The notes under the pieces are model-generated. The model saw only the letters and a program-made list of their open reading frames with translations, was not told where the DNA came from and searched no databases. A stretch of 64,000 bases of DNA from an uncultured Sphingomonas sp. (GTDB taxonomy: Bacteria > Pseudomonadota > Alphaproteobacteria > Sphingomonadales > Sphingomonadaceae). The translations under genes were made by a program, and so were the position numbers. This document shows positions 35,785 through 45,460 of this stretch, in pieces; positions within the stretch are counted from its first letter, which is position 1, and each line of letters begins with the position of its first letter. The stretch lies in contig CAJYIX010000005.1 in NCBI GenBank assembly GCA_913775315.1, positions 1 through 64,000 of the forward strand, written 5' to 3'.

Positions 35785-37587
35785 ATGCCCCAGTACAATC
35801 CGCCCGTCCGCGATACCCGCTTCGTGCTCGACCATGTCGTCGGGCTTGAGCGCCACGCCAACCTGCCCGGCTTTGCCAATGCGACCCCCGACATGGTCGA
35901 CGCGGTGCTGGAAGAGGGTGGGCGGTTCGTCGCTGAGGTGCTGTTCCCGATCAACCATTCGGGCGATCAGGAGGGGTGCACCCGCCACCCCGACGGGAGC
36001 GTGACGACGCCCAAGGGTTTCAAGGAAGCCTATGACCAGCTTCGCGAAGCGGGCTGGATGACGCTCGGCGCGCCGGAGGAGTTCGGCGGGCAGGGAATGC
36101 CGCACACCGTCTCGACCGCGTTCGAGGAGTATATGATCTCGGCCAATATGGCGTTCGCCATGTATCCGGGGCTGACCCACGGCGCGATCGCCGCCCTGCT
36201 CGCCAAAGGATCGGACGAGCAGAAGGCGCTCTATGTCCCGCGCATGGTGTCGGGCGAGTGGGGCGGCACGATGAACCTGACCGAGCCGCATTGCGGCACC
36301 GATCTCGGCCTCATCAAGACCAAGGCCGAGCCGCAGGCGGATGGCAGCTACGCCATCACCGGCACCAAGATCTTCATTTCCTCGGGCGAGCACGACCTCA
36401 CCTCGAACATCATCCACCTCGTCCTCGCAAAGACGCCCGGCGCTCCCGACAGCTCGAAGGGGATCAGCCTGTTCGTGGTGCCCAAGTTCACGGTGAACGA
36501 GGACGGCTCGCTGGGCGAGCGCAACACGCTGTCCTGCGGCTCGATCGAGCACAAGATGGGCATTCACGGCAATTCGACCTGCGTCATGAACTATGACGGC
36601 GCGAAGGGCTGGATGGTCGGCGAGGAGAACAAGGGCCTCGCCGCGATGTTCATCATGATGAACGCCGCACGGCTGGGCGTCGGGCTCCAGGGTCTGGGCG
36701 TCGCCGAGGTGGCGTACCAGAACGCCGTTCAGTATGCGCACGATCGCCGTCAGGGCCGCGCGCTGACCGGCCCGGCCGAGCCCGTGGAAAAGGCCGATAC
36801 GCTGTTCGTCCACCCCGACGTGCGCCGGATGCTGATGGAAGCCAAGGCCCTGACCGAGGGGCTGCGCGCACTCTGCCTCTGGGGCGCGCTCCAGGTCGAC
36901 CTGTCGCACAAGGCGCCCGACGAGGGGGAACGCCAGCTGGCCGACGACCTGATCGGGCTGCTGACCCCGGTCATCAAGGGTTATGGCACCGACAAGGGTT
37001 ACGACATCGCCACCAACGCGCAGCAGGTTTATGGCGGCCACGGCTACATCGCCGAATGGGGCATGGAGCAATATGTCCGCGATGCCCGGATCGCCATGAT
37101 CTACGAGGGCACCAACGGCGTGCAGGCGATGGACCTCGTCGGTCGCAAGCTCGCCCAGAATGGCGGCCGCGCGGTACAGGCGTTCTTCAAGCTGGTCGGC
37201 GACGAGATCGCCGCGGCCAAGCAGGAAGAGGGTTCGGCCGACTTCGCCAACCGGCTGGAGCGCGCGCTGAACGAGCTTCAGGCGGCGACGATGTGGTTCC
37301 TTCAAAACGGCATGAAGAACCCCGAGAATGTCGGCGCGGGCGCGCACAGCTACATGCACCTTATGGGTATCGTCGCGACCGGCCTGATGTGGCTGCGCAT
37401 GGCGCGCGCCGCGGCCAAGCTGATCGCGGCGGGTGAGGGGGACGCGAAATTCCTGAACGCCAAGCTCGTTACCGCGCGCTTCTATGCCGAGCGCATCCTG
37501 CCCGACGCCGGCGCCCTTCGCCGCAAGATCGAGGGCGGGGCCGAGAGCGTGATGGCGCTCGAGCCCGAGCTGTTCATGGCGGCGTAA
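35785..37587 (+). CDS. Acyl-CoA dehydrogenase (600-residue type)
   Basis: A FAD enzyme of the long acyl-CoA dehydrogenase type, with an N-terminal extra region (AcdA/DmdC-like) and a C-terminal extension. Motifs: MNLTEPHCGTDLGLIKTKA (FAD-binding), IEHKMGIHGNSTCVM, VYGGHGYIAEWGMEQYVRDARI, and the catalytic-base region MIYEGTNGVQAMDL. It oxidises acyl-CoA to enoyl-CoA. Chain length cannot be stated. Likely controlled by the LiuR-like regulator just upstream. Confidence 0.93.
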   Translation: MPQYNPPVRDTRFVLDHVVGLERHANLPGFANATPDMVDAVLEEGGRFVAEVLFPINHSGDQEGCTRHPDGSVTTPKGFKEAYDQLREAGWMTLGAPEEFGGQGMPHTVSTAFEEYMISANMAFAMYPGLTHGAIAALLAKGSDEQKALYVPRMVSGEWGGTMNLTEPHCGTDLGLIKTKAEPQADGSYAITGTKIFISSGEHDLTSNIIHLVLAKTPGAPDSSKGISLFVVPKFTVNEDGSLGERNTLSCGSIEHKMGIHGNSTCVMNYDGAKGWMVGEENKGLAAMFIMMNAARLGVGLQGLGVAEVAYQNAVQYAHDRRQGRALTGPAEPVEKADTLFVHPDVRRMLMEAKALTEGLRALCLWGALQVDLSHKAPDEGERQLADDLIGLLTPVIKGYGTDKGYDIATNAQQVYGGHGYIAEWGMEQYVRDARIAMIYEGTNGVQAMDLVGRKLAQNGGRAVQAFFKLVGDEIAAAKQEEGSADFANRLERALNELQAATMWFLQNGMKNPENVGAGAHSYMHLMGIVATGLMWLRMARAAAKLIAAGEGDAKFLNAKLVTARFYAERILPDAGALRRKIEGGAESVMALEPELFMAA

Positions 37588-37599
37588 ATCCAGCTCACC

Positions 37600-37627
37600 G
37601 TCACCCCGGGGCGAGACCCGGGGTGAC
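37600..37627. repeat. Palindromic intergenic repeat (REP-like), also possible terminator
   Basis: CGTCACCCCGGG (37600-37611), GCGAGA, CCCGGGGTGACG: a near-perfect stem in the gap between convergent acyl-CoA dehydrogenase and hydrolase genes. The GTCACCCCGG... unit resembles short dispersed palindromes common in sphingomonad genomes (from memory). Confidence 0.6.
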
Positions 37628-37639
37628 GGCGGGTTGTGG

Positions 37640-39049
37640 TCAGTCGGGTTTCGCCGCTGCCGGCCCGGTCGCCTGCTTGACCGGCGGCGGCGGTGTGGCA
37701 GCGGTCGGCGGGGCAAGCGTGCCGGTCTTGCGCCGGACCCCGCCCAGTTCGGCCGGCGGCGCTTCCCTCTGCTCGCCGAGGCCCAGCGCGGCGCGGAGCC
37801 CCGATCCCGGCATCGCCTCCAGCTTGAAAGCGTCGGCCTTCGCCGCGGCGGGCGCGAAGACCTGTACCTTCATGCACTGCGTCGGATCGGGCCGCGCGAA
37901 GCGGTCGCACGCCCATAGCGCCTTGTCGAAATTGCGCGTGCGGTCGCGTAGATAGCTGAACGCCAGCCGCTCCATCTGGCGCGGATCGCCGGGCAGCGCG
38001 GCGGGCGTGTCGGCGCGATCGGTCCAGGCTAGCAGCTTGCAATAGGGCCGGTCGCCGCACACGCGACCCGCGAACGCCGCATATTCCGCCGGCGGCAGAC
38101 GCGGGTCGAGCGTCACGAGGAAGCTGTTCGGATCGCTCGCCAGCGGCTGCGGCAGCGCGTCGGGCGGCAGCAGCGCGGCGTCGACGGGCACGTCGCCCCC
38201 GGCGAGAAGATCGCTCGCCTCGCCATGCGACGGTGCGATGCCCTTGAGCTTGGCGATCAACGGCTCGTTGGCGAGATAGCGGCCCCGGAACGCGGGCGGC
38301 GTGCCCCACCAGCCGGTCCAGCGGAAGAACAGGTGCGTGTGCACTTCGCTGATCTTGTCGAGGCTGGACGACCAATAGGGGACGACCCAGTTGGTGTGAT
38401 AGTGCGTGGCGGTGCCGACCGACTTCTCGACCGATCCGGCGAGCGCGGTCGCCGCGACGTCGCGCGCGCGGCCCCACGCCTCGTCCGAATAGCGGCGCGC
38501 GAGCGCGCCGTCGCAGGTGAAGGTGAACTGGCAGCCCGTCCGGCGCTCCGCCCCCTGAAAGACGACGCCGCAGACGGTCTTGGGAAAGGCGGGGTGGCGG
38601 ACGCGGTTGAGGATGACTTGGGCCACCGCGCGCTGGCCGACGGTGTCGTCGCCCGCTTCGTAGAGGACGCCCGCGGTCAGGCAGTCGGTCGCGCGCGCGA
38701 TGCTGCCCTCGTCACCCGTCACCCGGAACGGACGCGCCGGGAGGAGCGGCGCTGACGAGAAGGGGATCGAAGCATTGTAGGCGAGCGCTTCCTGCGGCGC
38801 GAGCGCGACGAAGACGGCGGGTTCGACCGGCGGCAGTTCGGCGGGCGGGATGACCCGGGCGGGCGGGACCGCTCGCGCGACCTTCTTCGCGACGGGGACG
38901 ATGCGCGGCGCAGTGGCGACGATGACCAGCGGCACGGCGATCGCGAGCAGCGCGACAAGGCCGAGCACGGCGAGCAGCCAAGCGGGCACCGGCCCTTCCG
39001 GCAGCAGGCGCTTGACGAGCGGCGTGGGGGGCGGGGTCATCTGGTGCAT
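37640..39049 (-). CDS. SleB-like cell wall hydrolase
   Basis: A 469-residue inner-membrane-anchored protein. One membrane segment at about residues 22-48, then a Pro-rich linker. A Hydrolase_2 (SleB catalytic) domain follows at about 120-225 with LYEAGDDTVGQRAVAQVILNRVR, the likely catalytic Glu131, and CGVVFQGAERRTGCQFTFTCDG. A long C-terminal region of unknown fold follows, ending in a Pro/Ala-rich tail. Probably remodels peptidoglycan in the periplasm. Downstream of cysK, from which it is separated by a terminator. Confidence 0.88.
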   Translation of the reverse strand: MHQMTPPPTPLVKRLLPEGPVPAWLLAVLGLVALLAIAVPLVIVATAPRIVPVAKKVARAVPPARVIPPAELPPVEPAVFVALAPQEALAYNASIPFSSAPLLPARPFRVTGDEGSIARATDCLTAGVLYEAGDDTVGQRAVAQVILNRVRHPAFPKTVCGVVFQGAERRTGCQFTFTCDGALARRYSDEAWGRARDVAATALAGSVEKSVGTATHYHTNWVVPYWSSSLDKISEVHTHLFFRWTGWWGTPPAFRGRYLANEPLIAKLKGIAPSHGEASDLLAGGDVPVDAALLPPDALPQPLASDPNSFLVTLDPRLPPAEYAAFAGRVCGDRPYCKLLAWTDRADTPAALPGDPRQMERLAFSYLRDRTRNFDKALWACDRFARPDPTQCMKVQVFAPAAAKADAFKLEAMPGSGLRAALGLGEQREAPPAELGGVRRKTGTLAPPTAATPPPPVKQATGPAAAKPD

Positions 39050-39087
39050 AAACGAAACGCCCCGCGCGTGCGAAGCGGCGGGGCGTT
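39049..39087 (-). terminator. Terminator of cysK
   Basis: Perfect 10-bp inverted repeat, AACGCCCCGC (39056-39065) with GCGGGGCGTT (39078-39087). On the minus strand it is followed by TTCGTTT and the ATG of the hydrolase gene. Confidence 0.7.
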
Positions 39088-39120
39088 AGCGTATCTCGCC
39101 GAAAACGGCAAAGATCGGGT

Positions 39121-40041
39121 TTACTGCTCGGGCAGGAAGTCCGGAACCGACAGATACCGCTCGCCGGTGTCGTAATTGAAGCCGAGCACGCGCGTGCCCT
39201 CGGGCAGTTCGGGCAGCTTCTTGGCGATCGCCGCCAGTGTCCCGCCTGACGAGATGCCGACCAGCATCCCTTCCTCGCGCGCCGAACGGCGAGCGAAGTC
39301 CTTGGCCGCGTCCGCCGACACCTGGATCACGCCGTCGATCGCCTGGGTATGCAGGTTGGCGGGGACGAAGCCGGCACCGATGCCCTGGATCGGGTGCGGG
39401 CCGGGCTGGCCGCCCGAGATGACGGGCGAGAGTTCGGGCTCGACCGCATAGACCTTGAGGTCGGGCCATGCCTTTTTCAGTTCCTCGGCGACGCCGGTGA
39501 TGTGGCCGCCGGTGCCGACGCCGGTGATGATGACGTCAATCGGCGTGTCGCGGAAGTCGGTGAGGATCTCCTGCGCCGTCGTGCGGACATGGACGTCGAC
39601 GTTCGCCGTGTTCTCGAACTGCTGCGGCATCCAAGCGCCGGGCGTCGCCTCGACGATCTCCAGCGCGCGCTCAATCGCGCCCTTCATGCCCTTTTCGCGC
39701 GGGGTGAGGTCGAATGTTGCGCCGTAGGCGAGCATCAGGCGGCGGCGCTCGATCGACATGCTCTCTGGCATGACGAGGATCAGCTTGTAGCCCTTGACCG
39801 CCGCGACCATCGCCAGACCGACGCCGGTGTTGCCGCTGGTCGGCTCGACGATCGTGCCGCCGGGCTGGAGCTTGCCGTCCCGCTCAGCCGCCTCGATCAT
39901 CGCCAGCGCGATGCGGTCCTTGATCGAGCCGCCGGGGTTCGACCGCTCCGACTTGATCCAGACCTCTCGGTCGCCGAACAGGCGCTGGATGCGGACGTGC
40001 GGCGTATTGCCGATCGTCGCCAGGATCGTCTGTGCCTTCAT
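39121..40041 (-). CDS. cysK: Cysteine synthase A (O-acetylserine sulfhydrylase)
   Basis: A 306-residue PLP enzyme making cysteine from O-acetylserine and sulphide. PLP Lys41 lies in [13 protein letters not shown], the substrate loop is TSGNTG (68-73), and the phosphate-binding loop is [10 protein letters not shown]. Close to the standard length. The four-base overlap with the upstream MFS gene implies co-expression with that transporter. Confidence 0.96.
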   Translation of the reverse strand: MKAQTILATIGNTPHVRIQRLFGDREVWIKSERSNPGGSIKDRIALAMIEAAERDGKLQPGGTIVEPTSGNTGVGLAMVAAVKGYKLILVMPESMSIERRRLMLAYGATFDLTPREKGMKGAIERALEIVEATPGAWMPQQFENTANVDVHVRTTAQEILTDFRDTPIDVIITGVGTGGHITGVAEELKKAWPDLKVYAVEPELSPVISGGQPGPHPIQGIGAGFVPANLHTQAIDGVIQVSADAAKDFARRSAREEGMLVGISSGGTLAAIAKKLPELPEGTRVLGFNYDTGERYLSVPDFLPEQ

Positions 40042-41366
40042 GCCAACTTCTCCTCTAGCGGGGGATATTCGAGCGTCTCGGGTGGGTCAAAGCTGCGCGC
40101 GGCGCGCAGTTCCGGGAACAGCCGGTCCCAGAAGATCGTGACGAGCACCGCCAGCGCACCGCCGCCCGCGACCGCCACCACTGGCCCCACCGCGGCGGCG
40201 AGGAAGCCCGAGCGCGCCTCGCCCAGCTCGTTCGAGCCGGAAACGAACAGCGTCGAGACCGCGCCGACCCGGCCGCGCATCTCGTCGGGGGTGTAGAGCT
40301 GGATCAGCGACTGGCGTACATAGACCGACACCATGTCGGTCGCGCCGACGACGACCAGCGCCGCGAGCGACAGCGCGACCGCCGGGGCGAAGTCGCTGCC
40401 GACCGCCGAGGGGCCGAGAATGGGGACGAGCACTGGTGCGGCAAGGCCGAAGACGACGGTGGCGATGCCGAAGCCGATCACGGCGGCCAGCATCTTGCCG
40501 CCGACGTTGGTCTTGAGCGGCCGCCATGCGAAATACGCGCCGACAGCAACCGCGCCCACGGCCGGCGCGGCGCGCAGGTGGCCGAGCCCTTCGGCGCCGA
40601 CCATCAGGATGTCGCGGGCATAGATCGGGAGCATGGCCGTCGCCCCGCCCAGCAGCACCGCGAACAGGTCGAGGCTGATCGCGCCGAGCACCAGGCGGTT
40701 GCGGCGGACATAGTGCAGGCCATCGACCATCTGGGCCCAGGGATTGGCCGCGCCGGTGATCTTCGATCGCGGGATCGGCTGAATGAAGAGCAGGCAGAGG
40801 AAGGCGAGGGCGAACAGGCCGGTCGAGGCGGCATAGGCGCCCCAGTCGGCCCAAGCGTAGAGGTAGCCGCCCATCGCCGGCCCGACGATCGACCCCGATT
40901 GCCACGCCAGCGACGACAGCGCGATCGCGGTCGGCAGCACGGCGGCGGGGACCAGGTTGGGGGCAAGCGCCTGTAGCGCGGGGCTGGCGAAGGCGCGCGC
41001 GACACCCAGCAGCGCGGCGACGGTGAACAACGCGGGCAGCGTGATCGCGTTGGTATAGGTTAGCCAGGCGAGGACGCCCGCGCACCCCATCTCCAGCGCC
41101 ACCGACGCGCGCGCGATGAAGCGCCGGTCGACGCGGTCGGCCGCCCAGCCGGTGACGAGGCTGAGGAGGAGAAGCGGCACGAACTGTGCAATGCCGATCA
41201 GGCCTAGCTGGAACGCCGCGCCCTGGATGCCCATCGTCTCGCGCGCGATGTCATAGACCTGCCAGCCGATGACGATGACCATCGCCATCTGCGCGAGCGT
41301 CGAAGCGAGGCGCGCGATGAAATAGGCGCGGAAACTGGAAATGCGGAATGGATGGGGAGCCGACAT
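40038..41366 (-). CDS. MFS transporter (EntS/MFS_3-like)
   Basis: A 442-residue membrane protein with about twelve segments. The A-like motif is [15 protein letters not shown]. The overall pattern ([34 protein letters not shown] at the start; [30 protein letters not shown]) is that of EntS/MFS_3-type exporters. Overlaps cysK, so it may export a sulphur metabolite such as cysteine or acetylserine. That is inference only. Confidence 0.87.
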   Translation of the reverse strand: MSAPHPFRISSFRAYFIARLASTLAQMAMVIVIGWQVYDIARETMGIQGAAFQLGLIGIAQFVPLLLLSLVTGWAADRVDRRFIARASVALEMGCAGVLAWLTYTNAITLPALFTVAALLGVARAFASPALQALAPNLVPAAVLPTAIALSSLAWQSGSIVGPAMGGYLYAWADWGAYAASTGLFALAFLCLLFIQPIPRSKITGAANPWAQMVDGLHYVRRNRLVLGAISLDLFAVLLGGATAMLPIYARDILMVGAEGLGHLRAAPAVGAVAVGAYFAWRPLKTNVGGKMLAAVIGFGIATVVFGLAAPVLVPILGPSAVGSDFAPAVALSLAALVVVGATDMVSVYVRQSLIQLYTPDEMRGRVGAVSTLFVSGSNELGEARSGFLAAAVGPVVAVAGGGALAVLVTIFWDRLFPELRAARSFDPPETLEYPPLEEKLA

Positions 41367-41434
41367 GCGCCGTCAGTTGGAACCTAAAGTCCGACCATGC
41401 AACCGGGGATTGGCTTTTGTGGGCGCGAGCGGGG

Positions 41435-41815
41435 CTATCGCCCGCCCATCTCAAGCAACCGGCGCGGGGCGGCGAGTTCCCAGCTGACCGCGATCCGGTC
41501 GCCCACTCGCTCCCAATCCGGGTCCCGCCCGCTCACGCGCATCGCGACCCAGCCCGACGGGCCGAGATAGGCGGGGCGATAATAGAGGTCGGGGTCGCTC
41601 TCGATCAGCATCGCCTGTTCGTCGGCGCCGGTCGTGCGTACCATCACCGCGGTTTCCCCGTCGCCATGATGGTCGTGCCAGAAATAGGCGAAGAACTTGC
41701 CCTTCTCGACATGAAAGCCAGGTGAGCCGTGGCTCACTTTCTCGATCGCGGCGGGCAGGGCGAGGGCGAGGTCGCGCACGCGGGCAAGGGCGGCGTCGGG
41801 ATCGGGGCTGAGCAT
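41435..41815 (-). CDS. MmcQ/YjbR family protein
   Basis: A 126-residue protein of the YjbR fold: ALALPAAIEKVSHGSPGFHVEKGKFFAYF at the N-terminus and PAYLGPSGWVAMRVSG in the middle. Members are described as possible DNA-binding proteins; function not known. Follows purN. Confidence 0.85.
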   Translation of the reverse strand: MLSPDPDAALARVRDLALALPAAIEKVSHGSPGFHVEKGKFFAYFWHDHHGDGETAVMVRTTGADEQAMLIESDPDLYYRPAYLGPSGWVAMRVSGRDPDWERVGDRIAVSWELAAPRRLLEMGGR

Positions 41816-41852
41816 CGGCCGAGTGTCGCGCAGGCCCGTGCCGACGGCAAGG

Positions 41853-42425
41853 TTATCGCGACAGGAAGCGGTCGAGCGCTTGCGGGTAGAGCCGATGCTC
41901 GGCGGTCAGAACGCGCGCGGCGAGCGTGTCTGGCGTGTCGCCGGCTTCGACGGGAACCTCGGCCTGCGCGATGACGGGACCGTCGTCTAGCGCCTCGGTC
42001 ACCAGATGAACCGACGCGCCCGCGACCGTATCGCCTGCCTCGATCGCGCGGGCGTGGGTGTCGAGACCCTTGTATTTCGGCAGCAGCGACGGGTGGATGT
42101 TGAGGATGCGGCCTGCCCAGCGCTGGACGAAGGCGGGCGACAGCAGGCGCATGTAACCCGCGAGCGCGATCACCTCGACACCGGCATTGCGCATCGCGCC
42201 GTCGATCTCGGCCTCGTACTCGGGCTTGGGACGACCCTTGGGCGAGGCAGCAAAGGTCGCGATGCCCTGTTCCGCGGCCCAGGCGAGGCCGGGTGCCTCG
42301 GGCTTGTCGCTGGCGACGAGGACCACGTCGTAGCGCGCGTTGCCCTCGCGGCTGGCGGCGACGAGCGCCTGCATGTTCGAGCCGCGACCCGACAGGAGGA
42401 TGCCGACGCGCGCGCGGTCAGCCAT
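41853..42425 (-). CDS. purN: Phosphoribosylglycinamide formyltransferase
   Basis: A 190-residue enzyme that formylates GAR using 10-formyl-THF. Motifs: [14 protein letters not shown] at the start and the catalytic [17 protein letters not shown] (Asn, His), with a later conserved Asp in DDGPV. Start ATG 42425 overlaps the end of purM by eight bases; the two form a purMN operon. Confidence 0.96.
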   Translation of the reverse strand: MADRARVGILLSGRGSNMQALVAASREGNARYDVVLVASDKPEAPGLAWAAEQGIATFAASPKGRPKPEYEAEIDGAMRNAGVEVIALAGYMRLLSPAFVQRWAGRILNIHPSLLPKYKGLDTHARAIEAGDTVAGASVHLVTEALDDGPVIAQAEVPVEAGDTPDTLAARVLTAEHRLYPQALDRFLSR

Positions 42426-43515
42426 GGTGGTGCGTCGCCTCCCACGCGGCACGCGCCGACCAGGTTTCGACGCTGCCCGTGACGCTGCAGCCGCGCGCGC
42501 CGCCGTCGATCGTGCCGATGCGGTGGACGGTCTCGCCCGCCGTTTCGAGCTCGGCGGCGATCGTATCGGCCGCGTCCGCCGCGACGATCGCGACCATGCC
42601 GATGCCGCAGTTGAAGGTACGCGCCATCTCCTCGGGCTCGATCGCGCCCTGTGCCTGGAGGAACGCCATCAACCGCGGCTGTTCCCAGGCATCGGCGTCG
42701 ATGCGGGCGTGCGTCCCCTCGGGCAGCACGCGCGGGATGTTCTCCAGGAGGCCGCCGCCGGTGATGTGCGCAAGCCCCTTGATCCGGCGCGCGCGGAGAA
42801 GCGGCAACAGGCTGGCGACATAGATGCGCGTGGGCGCCATCAGCGCGTCGATCAGGATCGTGTCCTGATCGAACAGCGCGGGGCGGTCGAGCTTCCAGCC
42901 CTTGTCGGCCGCAAGCCGGCGGACGAGCGAATAGCCGTTGGAATGGACGCCGGTCGACGCGAGCCCGAGCACCACGTCGCCGGGAGCGATGTCGCGGCCG
43001 GTCAGCAGCGCGTCGCGCTCCACCGCACCGACGCAGAAGCCGGCAAGGTCGTAGTCGCCGTCGGCGTACATTCCCGGCATCTCCGCCGTCTCGCCGCCGA
43101 TCAGCGCGCAGCCAGCCTGACGGCATCCCTCGGCGATCCCGGCGATCACCCGCTGCGCGACCGCATTGTCGAGCTTGCCGCTGGCATAATAGTCGAGGAA
43201 GAACAGCGGCTCGGCGCCCTGCACGATCAGATCGTTGGCGCACATCGCGACGAGGTCGATGCCGACGCCGTCATGCGCCTCATGCTCGATCGCGAGCTTC
43301 AGCTTGGTGCCGACGCCGTCGTTGGCGGCGACGAGCAGCGGGTCGCTGAACCCCGCGGCCTTGAGGTCGAAAATCCCGCCAAACCCGCCCAGATCGGCAT
43401 CCGCCCCCGGCCGCCGCGTGGCGCGCGCCAATGGGCCGATCGCGCGGACGAGCGCGTTGCCGGCGTCGATCGAGACGCCCGCCTGGGCATAGGTATAAGA
43501 CTTGGGATCGGTCAT
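42418..43515 (-). CDS. purM: Phosphoribosylformylglycinamidine cyclo-ligase (AIR synthetase)
   Basis: A 365-residue ATP-dependent enzyme for step five of purine synthesis. Motifs: [58 protein letters not shown], and [14 protein letters not shown]. First gene of purMN, divergent from the DUF2066 gene with a 95-base gap. Confidence 0.97.
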   Translation of the reverse strand: MTDPKSYTYAQAGVSIDAGNALVRAIGPLARATRRPGADADLGGFGGIFDLKAAGFSDPLLVAANDGVGTKLKLAIEHEAHDGVGIDLVAMCANDLIVQGAEPLFFLDYYASGKLDNAVAQRVIAGIAEGCRQAGCALIGGETAEMPGMYADGDYDLAGFCVGAVERDALLTGRDIAPGDVVLGLASTGVHSNGYSLVRRLAADKGWKLDRPALFDQDTILIDALMAPTRIYVASLLPLLRARRIKGLAHITGGGLLENIPRVLPEGTHARIDADAWEQPRLMAFLQAQGAIEPEEMARTFNCGIGMVAIVAADAADTIAAELETAGETVHRIGTIDGGARGCSVTGSVETWSARAAWEATHHHG

Positions 43516-43610
43516 GGCCGCCCGATAAGCCCGGCGCGCGGGCTAGGCAATGGGGCGGGCCCGCCGCAACCCCCTTGGATTTCGGCCGCACCTTCGCCAA
43601 AAGGGCGGCG

Positions 43611-44825
43611 ATGCGGGGTCGGGTCGCCAGTTTCGCCATGTTTGCCGCCGGCGCCGCGATGGTGCTGGGCGTGACTTCCAGCCGTGCGCAGGACGGATCG
43701 GGCAGCTTCGAAGTGTCGGGCGTCGCGGTCGACGTGACGGCGAAGACGGCGGAGGCGGCGCGGACGGGCGGCTGGCGGCTGGCGCAGCGCAAGGGCTGGT
43801 CGATGCTGTCGCAGCGGCTGACGGGCAAGGCGGGCGACCTGCCCGACGGAACGCTCGACGGGCTGGTGACAGGCATCGTCGTCGAGAACGAACAGATCGG
43901 TCCCAATCGCTACATCGCGCGGCTGGGCGTTCTCTTTAATCGCGCGCGGGCGGCGGAGATTCTGGGCGTCAGCGGGTTCATGACCCGCTCGCCGCCGTTG
44001 CTCCTGATGCCGGTCATTCGCTCCGGCGGGACGGACACGGTGTTCGAGCGGGAGACGCCTTGGCACGCCGCCTGGGGCCGGTTCCGCACGGGCAATACGG
44101 CGATCGACTATATCCGGCCCGCGGGCAACGGGACCGACGCGCTCCTCATGAACGCGGGGCTGCTCGGGCGGCCGGGGCGCGGATGGTGGCGCAGCGTGCT
44201 CGACCAGTACGGCGCGAACGACGTGCTGATTCCGCAGGTAACGCTCTATCGCCAGTGGCCGGGCGGGCCGGTGATCGGCGTGTTCCGCGCCGGCTACGGT
44301 CCCGACAATCGCGATGCGGGCAGCTTCAGCCTGCGCGTGGCGAGCAGCGACGGCCTGCCCGCGCTGCTCGATACCGGGGTCAAGCGGCTGGACGAGATGT
44401 ATCAGGCTGCGTTACGCGGCGGCCTGCTGCGGCCCGACCCGCTGCTCGACTTCGTTGCGCCGACCGACCAGCCGGTCGCCGAAGAGACGCTTGCGACGCC
44501 CGGTGAGGATACGCCGCTCATCGACGACAGCGGCGCGATGACGCTGCCGGCCGAGCCGGTGGCGACGGTGACGCTGCAGTTCGACACGCCCGGCGTCGGT
44601 GCGGTCAGTGCGGCCGAGGCGTCGGTCCGCGGCATTCCCGGCGTGCAGAGCGCGGTGACGAGCAGCCTGGCGCTTGGCGGCGTATCGCTAATGCGCGTCG
44701 ACTTCGCGGGCGACCCGGCGGTGCTGGCGGTCGCGCTCAGCCAGCGCGGCTGGAGCGTCGAGGGGAGCGGCAACAGCCTGCGCATCCGCCGCGCGGGCCA
44801 GCCAGAGGCGCCGCCGCCGCAATGA
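43611..44825 (+). CDS. DUF2066-type periplasmic protein
   Basis: A 404-residue protein with signal peptide (about 1-26, ending SSRAQ). The block GVAVDVTAKTAEAARTGGWRLAQRKGWSMLSQRLTG and PPLLLMPVI match the DUF2066 family, which lies upstream of hda-type genes in many proteobacteria. Function unknown. It overlaps hdaA by four bases (ATGA) and heads the hdaA-ppk-ppx operon. ATG 43611 is chosen because longer in-frame starts lie over the purM promoter. Confidence 0.82.
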   Translation: MRGRVASFAMFAAGAAMVLGVTSSRAQDGSGSFEVSGVAVDVTAKTAEAARTGGWRLAQRKGWSMLSQRLTGKAGDLPDGTLDGLVTGIVVENEQIGPNRYIARLGVLFNRARAAEILGVSGFMTRSPPLLLMPVIRSGGTDTVFERETPWHAAWGRFRTGNTAIDYIRPAGNGTDALLMNAGLLGRPGRGWWRSVLDQYGANDVLIPQVTLYRQWPGGPVIGVFRAGYGPDNRDAGSFSLRVASSDGLPALLDTGVKRLDEMYQAALRGGLLRPDPLLDFVAPTDQPVAEETLATPGEDTPLIDDSGAMTLPAEPVATVTLQFDTPGVGAVSAAEASVRGIPGVQSAVTSSLALGGVSLMRVDFAGDPAVLAVALSQRGWSVEGSGNSLRIRRAGQPEAPPPQ

Positions 44826-45460
44826 GCCAGCTTCGCCTGCCGCTCCAACGCCCCGAAGGAGCGCGCAAGGACGAGTTCATCGTCGGCGACGCCAACATGG
44901 CCGCCGTCCATCATCTCGAACATTGGGGCACCTGGCCGGTCATGGCCGCGCTGCTGGTCGGGCCGCGCAAGTCGGGGCGCAGCCTGCTCGCGCGGTTGTT
45001 CACCCGGCGCGCGGGCGGGCGGATGATCGACGATGCCGAGCGCGCGAGCGAAACCGACATCTTCCACGCCTGGAACATCGCGCAGGCGGAGCGAAAGCCG
45101 CTGCTGATCGTCGCCGACCATGCGCCGCCCGAATGGATGCCGCGCCTGCCCGACCTGCGCTCGCGCCTCGCCGCCACGCCGGTCTTGCGGATCGAGGAGC
45201 CCGACGACGACCTGTTCGCCGCGCTGCTGCGCGACCAGTTCGAGCGGCGCGAGCTTTACGCCGGCGAGGAGCTGGTCGCTTGGCTGCTCAAGCGGGTCGA
45301 GCGGACCTATCTGTCGCTTGTCCGCATCGTCGATGCGCTCGACGATGCCGCGAACGAGGCGGACAAACGGCGGATTTCGATCCCGCTGGCACGCCCCGCC
45401 TTGTCAGCACGGGGGCTTCTGGTCCAAGGGGGCGGCGAACTTCGGCACGAGGAAGCATGA
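44822..45460 (+). CDS. hdaA: DnaA-related replication regulator HdaA
   Basis: A 212-residue DnaA AAA+ relative that promotes inactivation of DnaA-ATP at the replisome. The N-terminus SQLRLPLQRPEGA resembles the clamp-binding QL-L-type peptide, and the AAA+ core is FIVGDANMAAVHHLEHW...LLVGPRKSGRSLLARLF. The Walker A Lys is Arg (G-P-R-K-S-G-R-S, Arg53), so nucleotide binding may be altered. Walker B is weak (RMIDDAERA). Overlaps DUF2066 and ppk on either side by four bases. Confidence 0.85.
   Translation: MSQLRLPLQRPEGARKDEFIVGDANMAAVHHLEHWGTWPVMAALLVGPRKSGRSLLARLFTRRAGGRMIDDAERASETDIFHAWNIAQAERKPLLIVADHAPPEWMPRLPDLRSRLAATPVLRIEEPDDDLFAALLRDQFERRELYAGEELVAWLLKRVERTYLSLVRIVDALDDAANEADKRRISIPLARPALSARGLLVQGGGELRHEEA

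Noticed and set aside
44923..45456. N-terminal extension of ppk to 920 residues
   Set aside because: It overlaps hdaA in another frame and the sequence is not PPK-like before Met at 45457.
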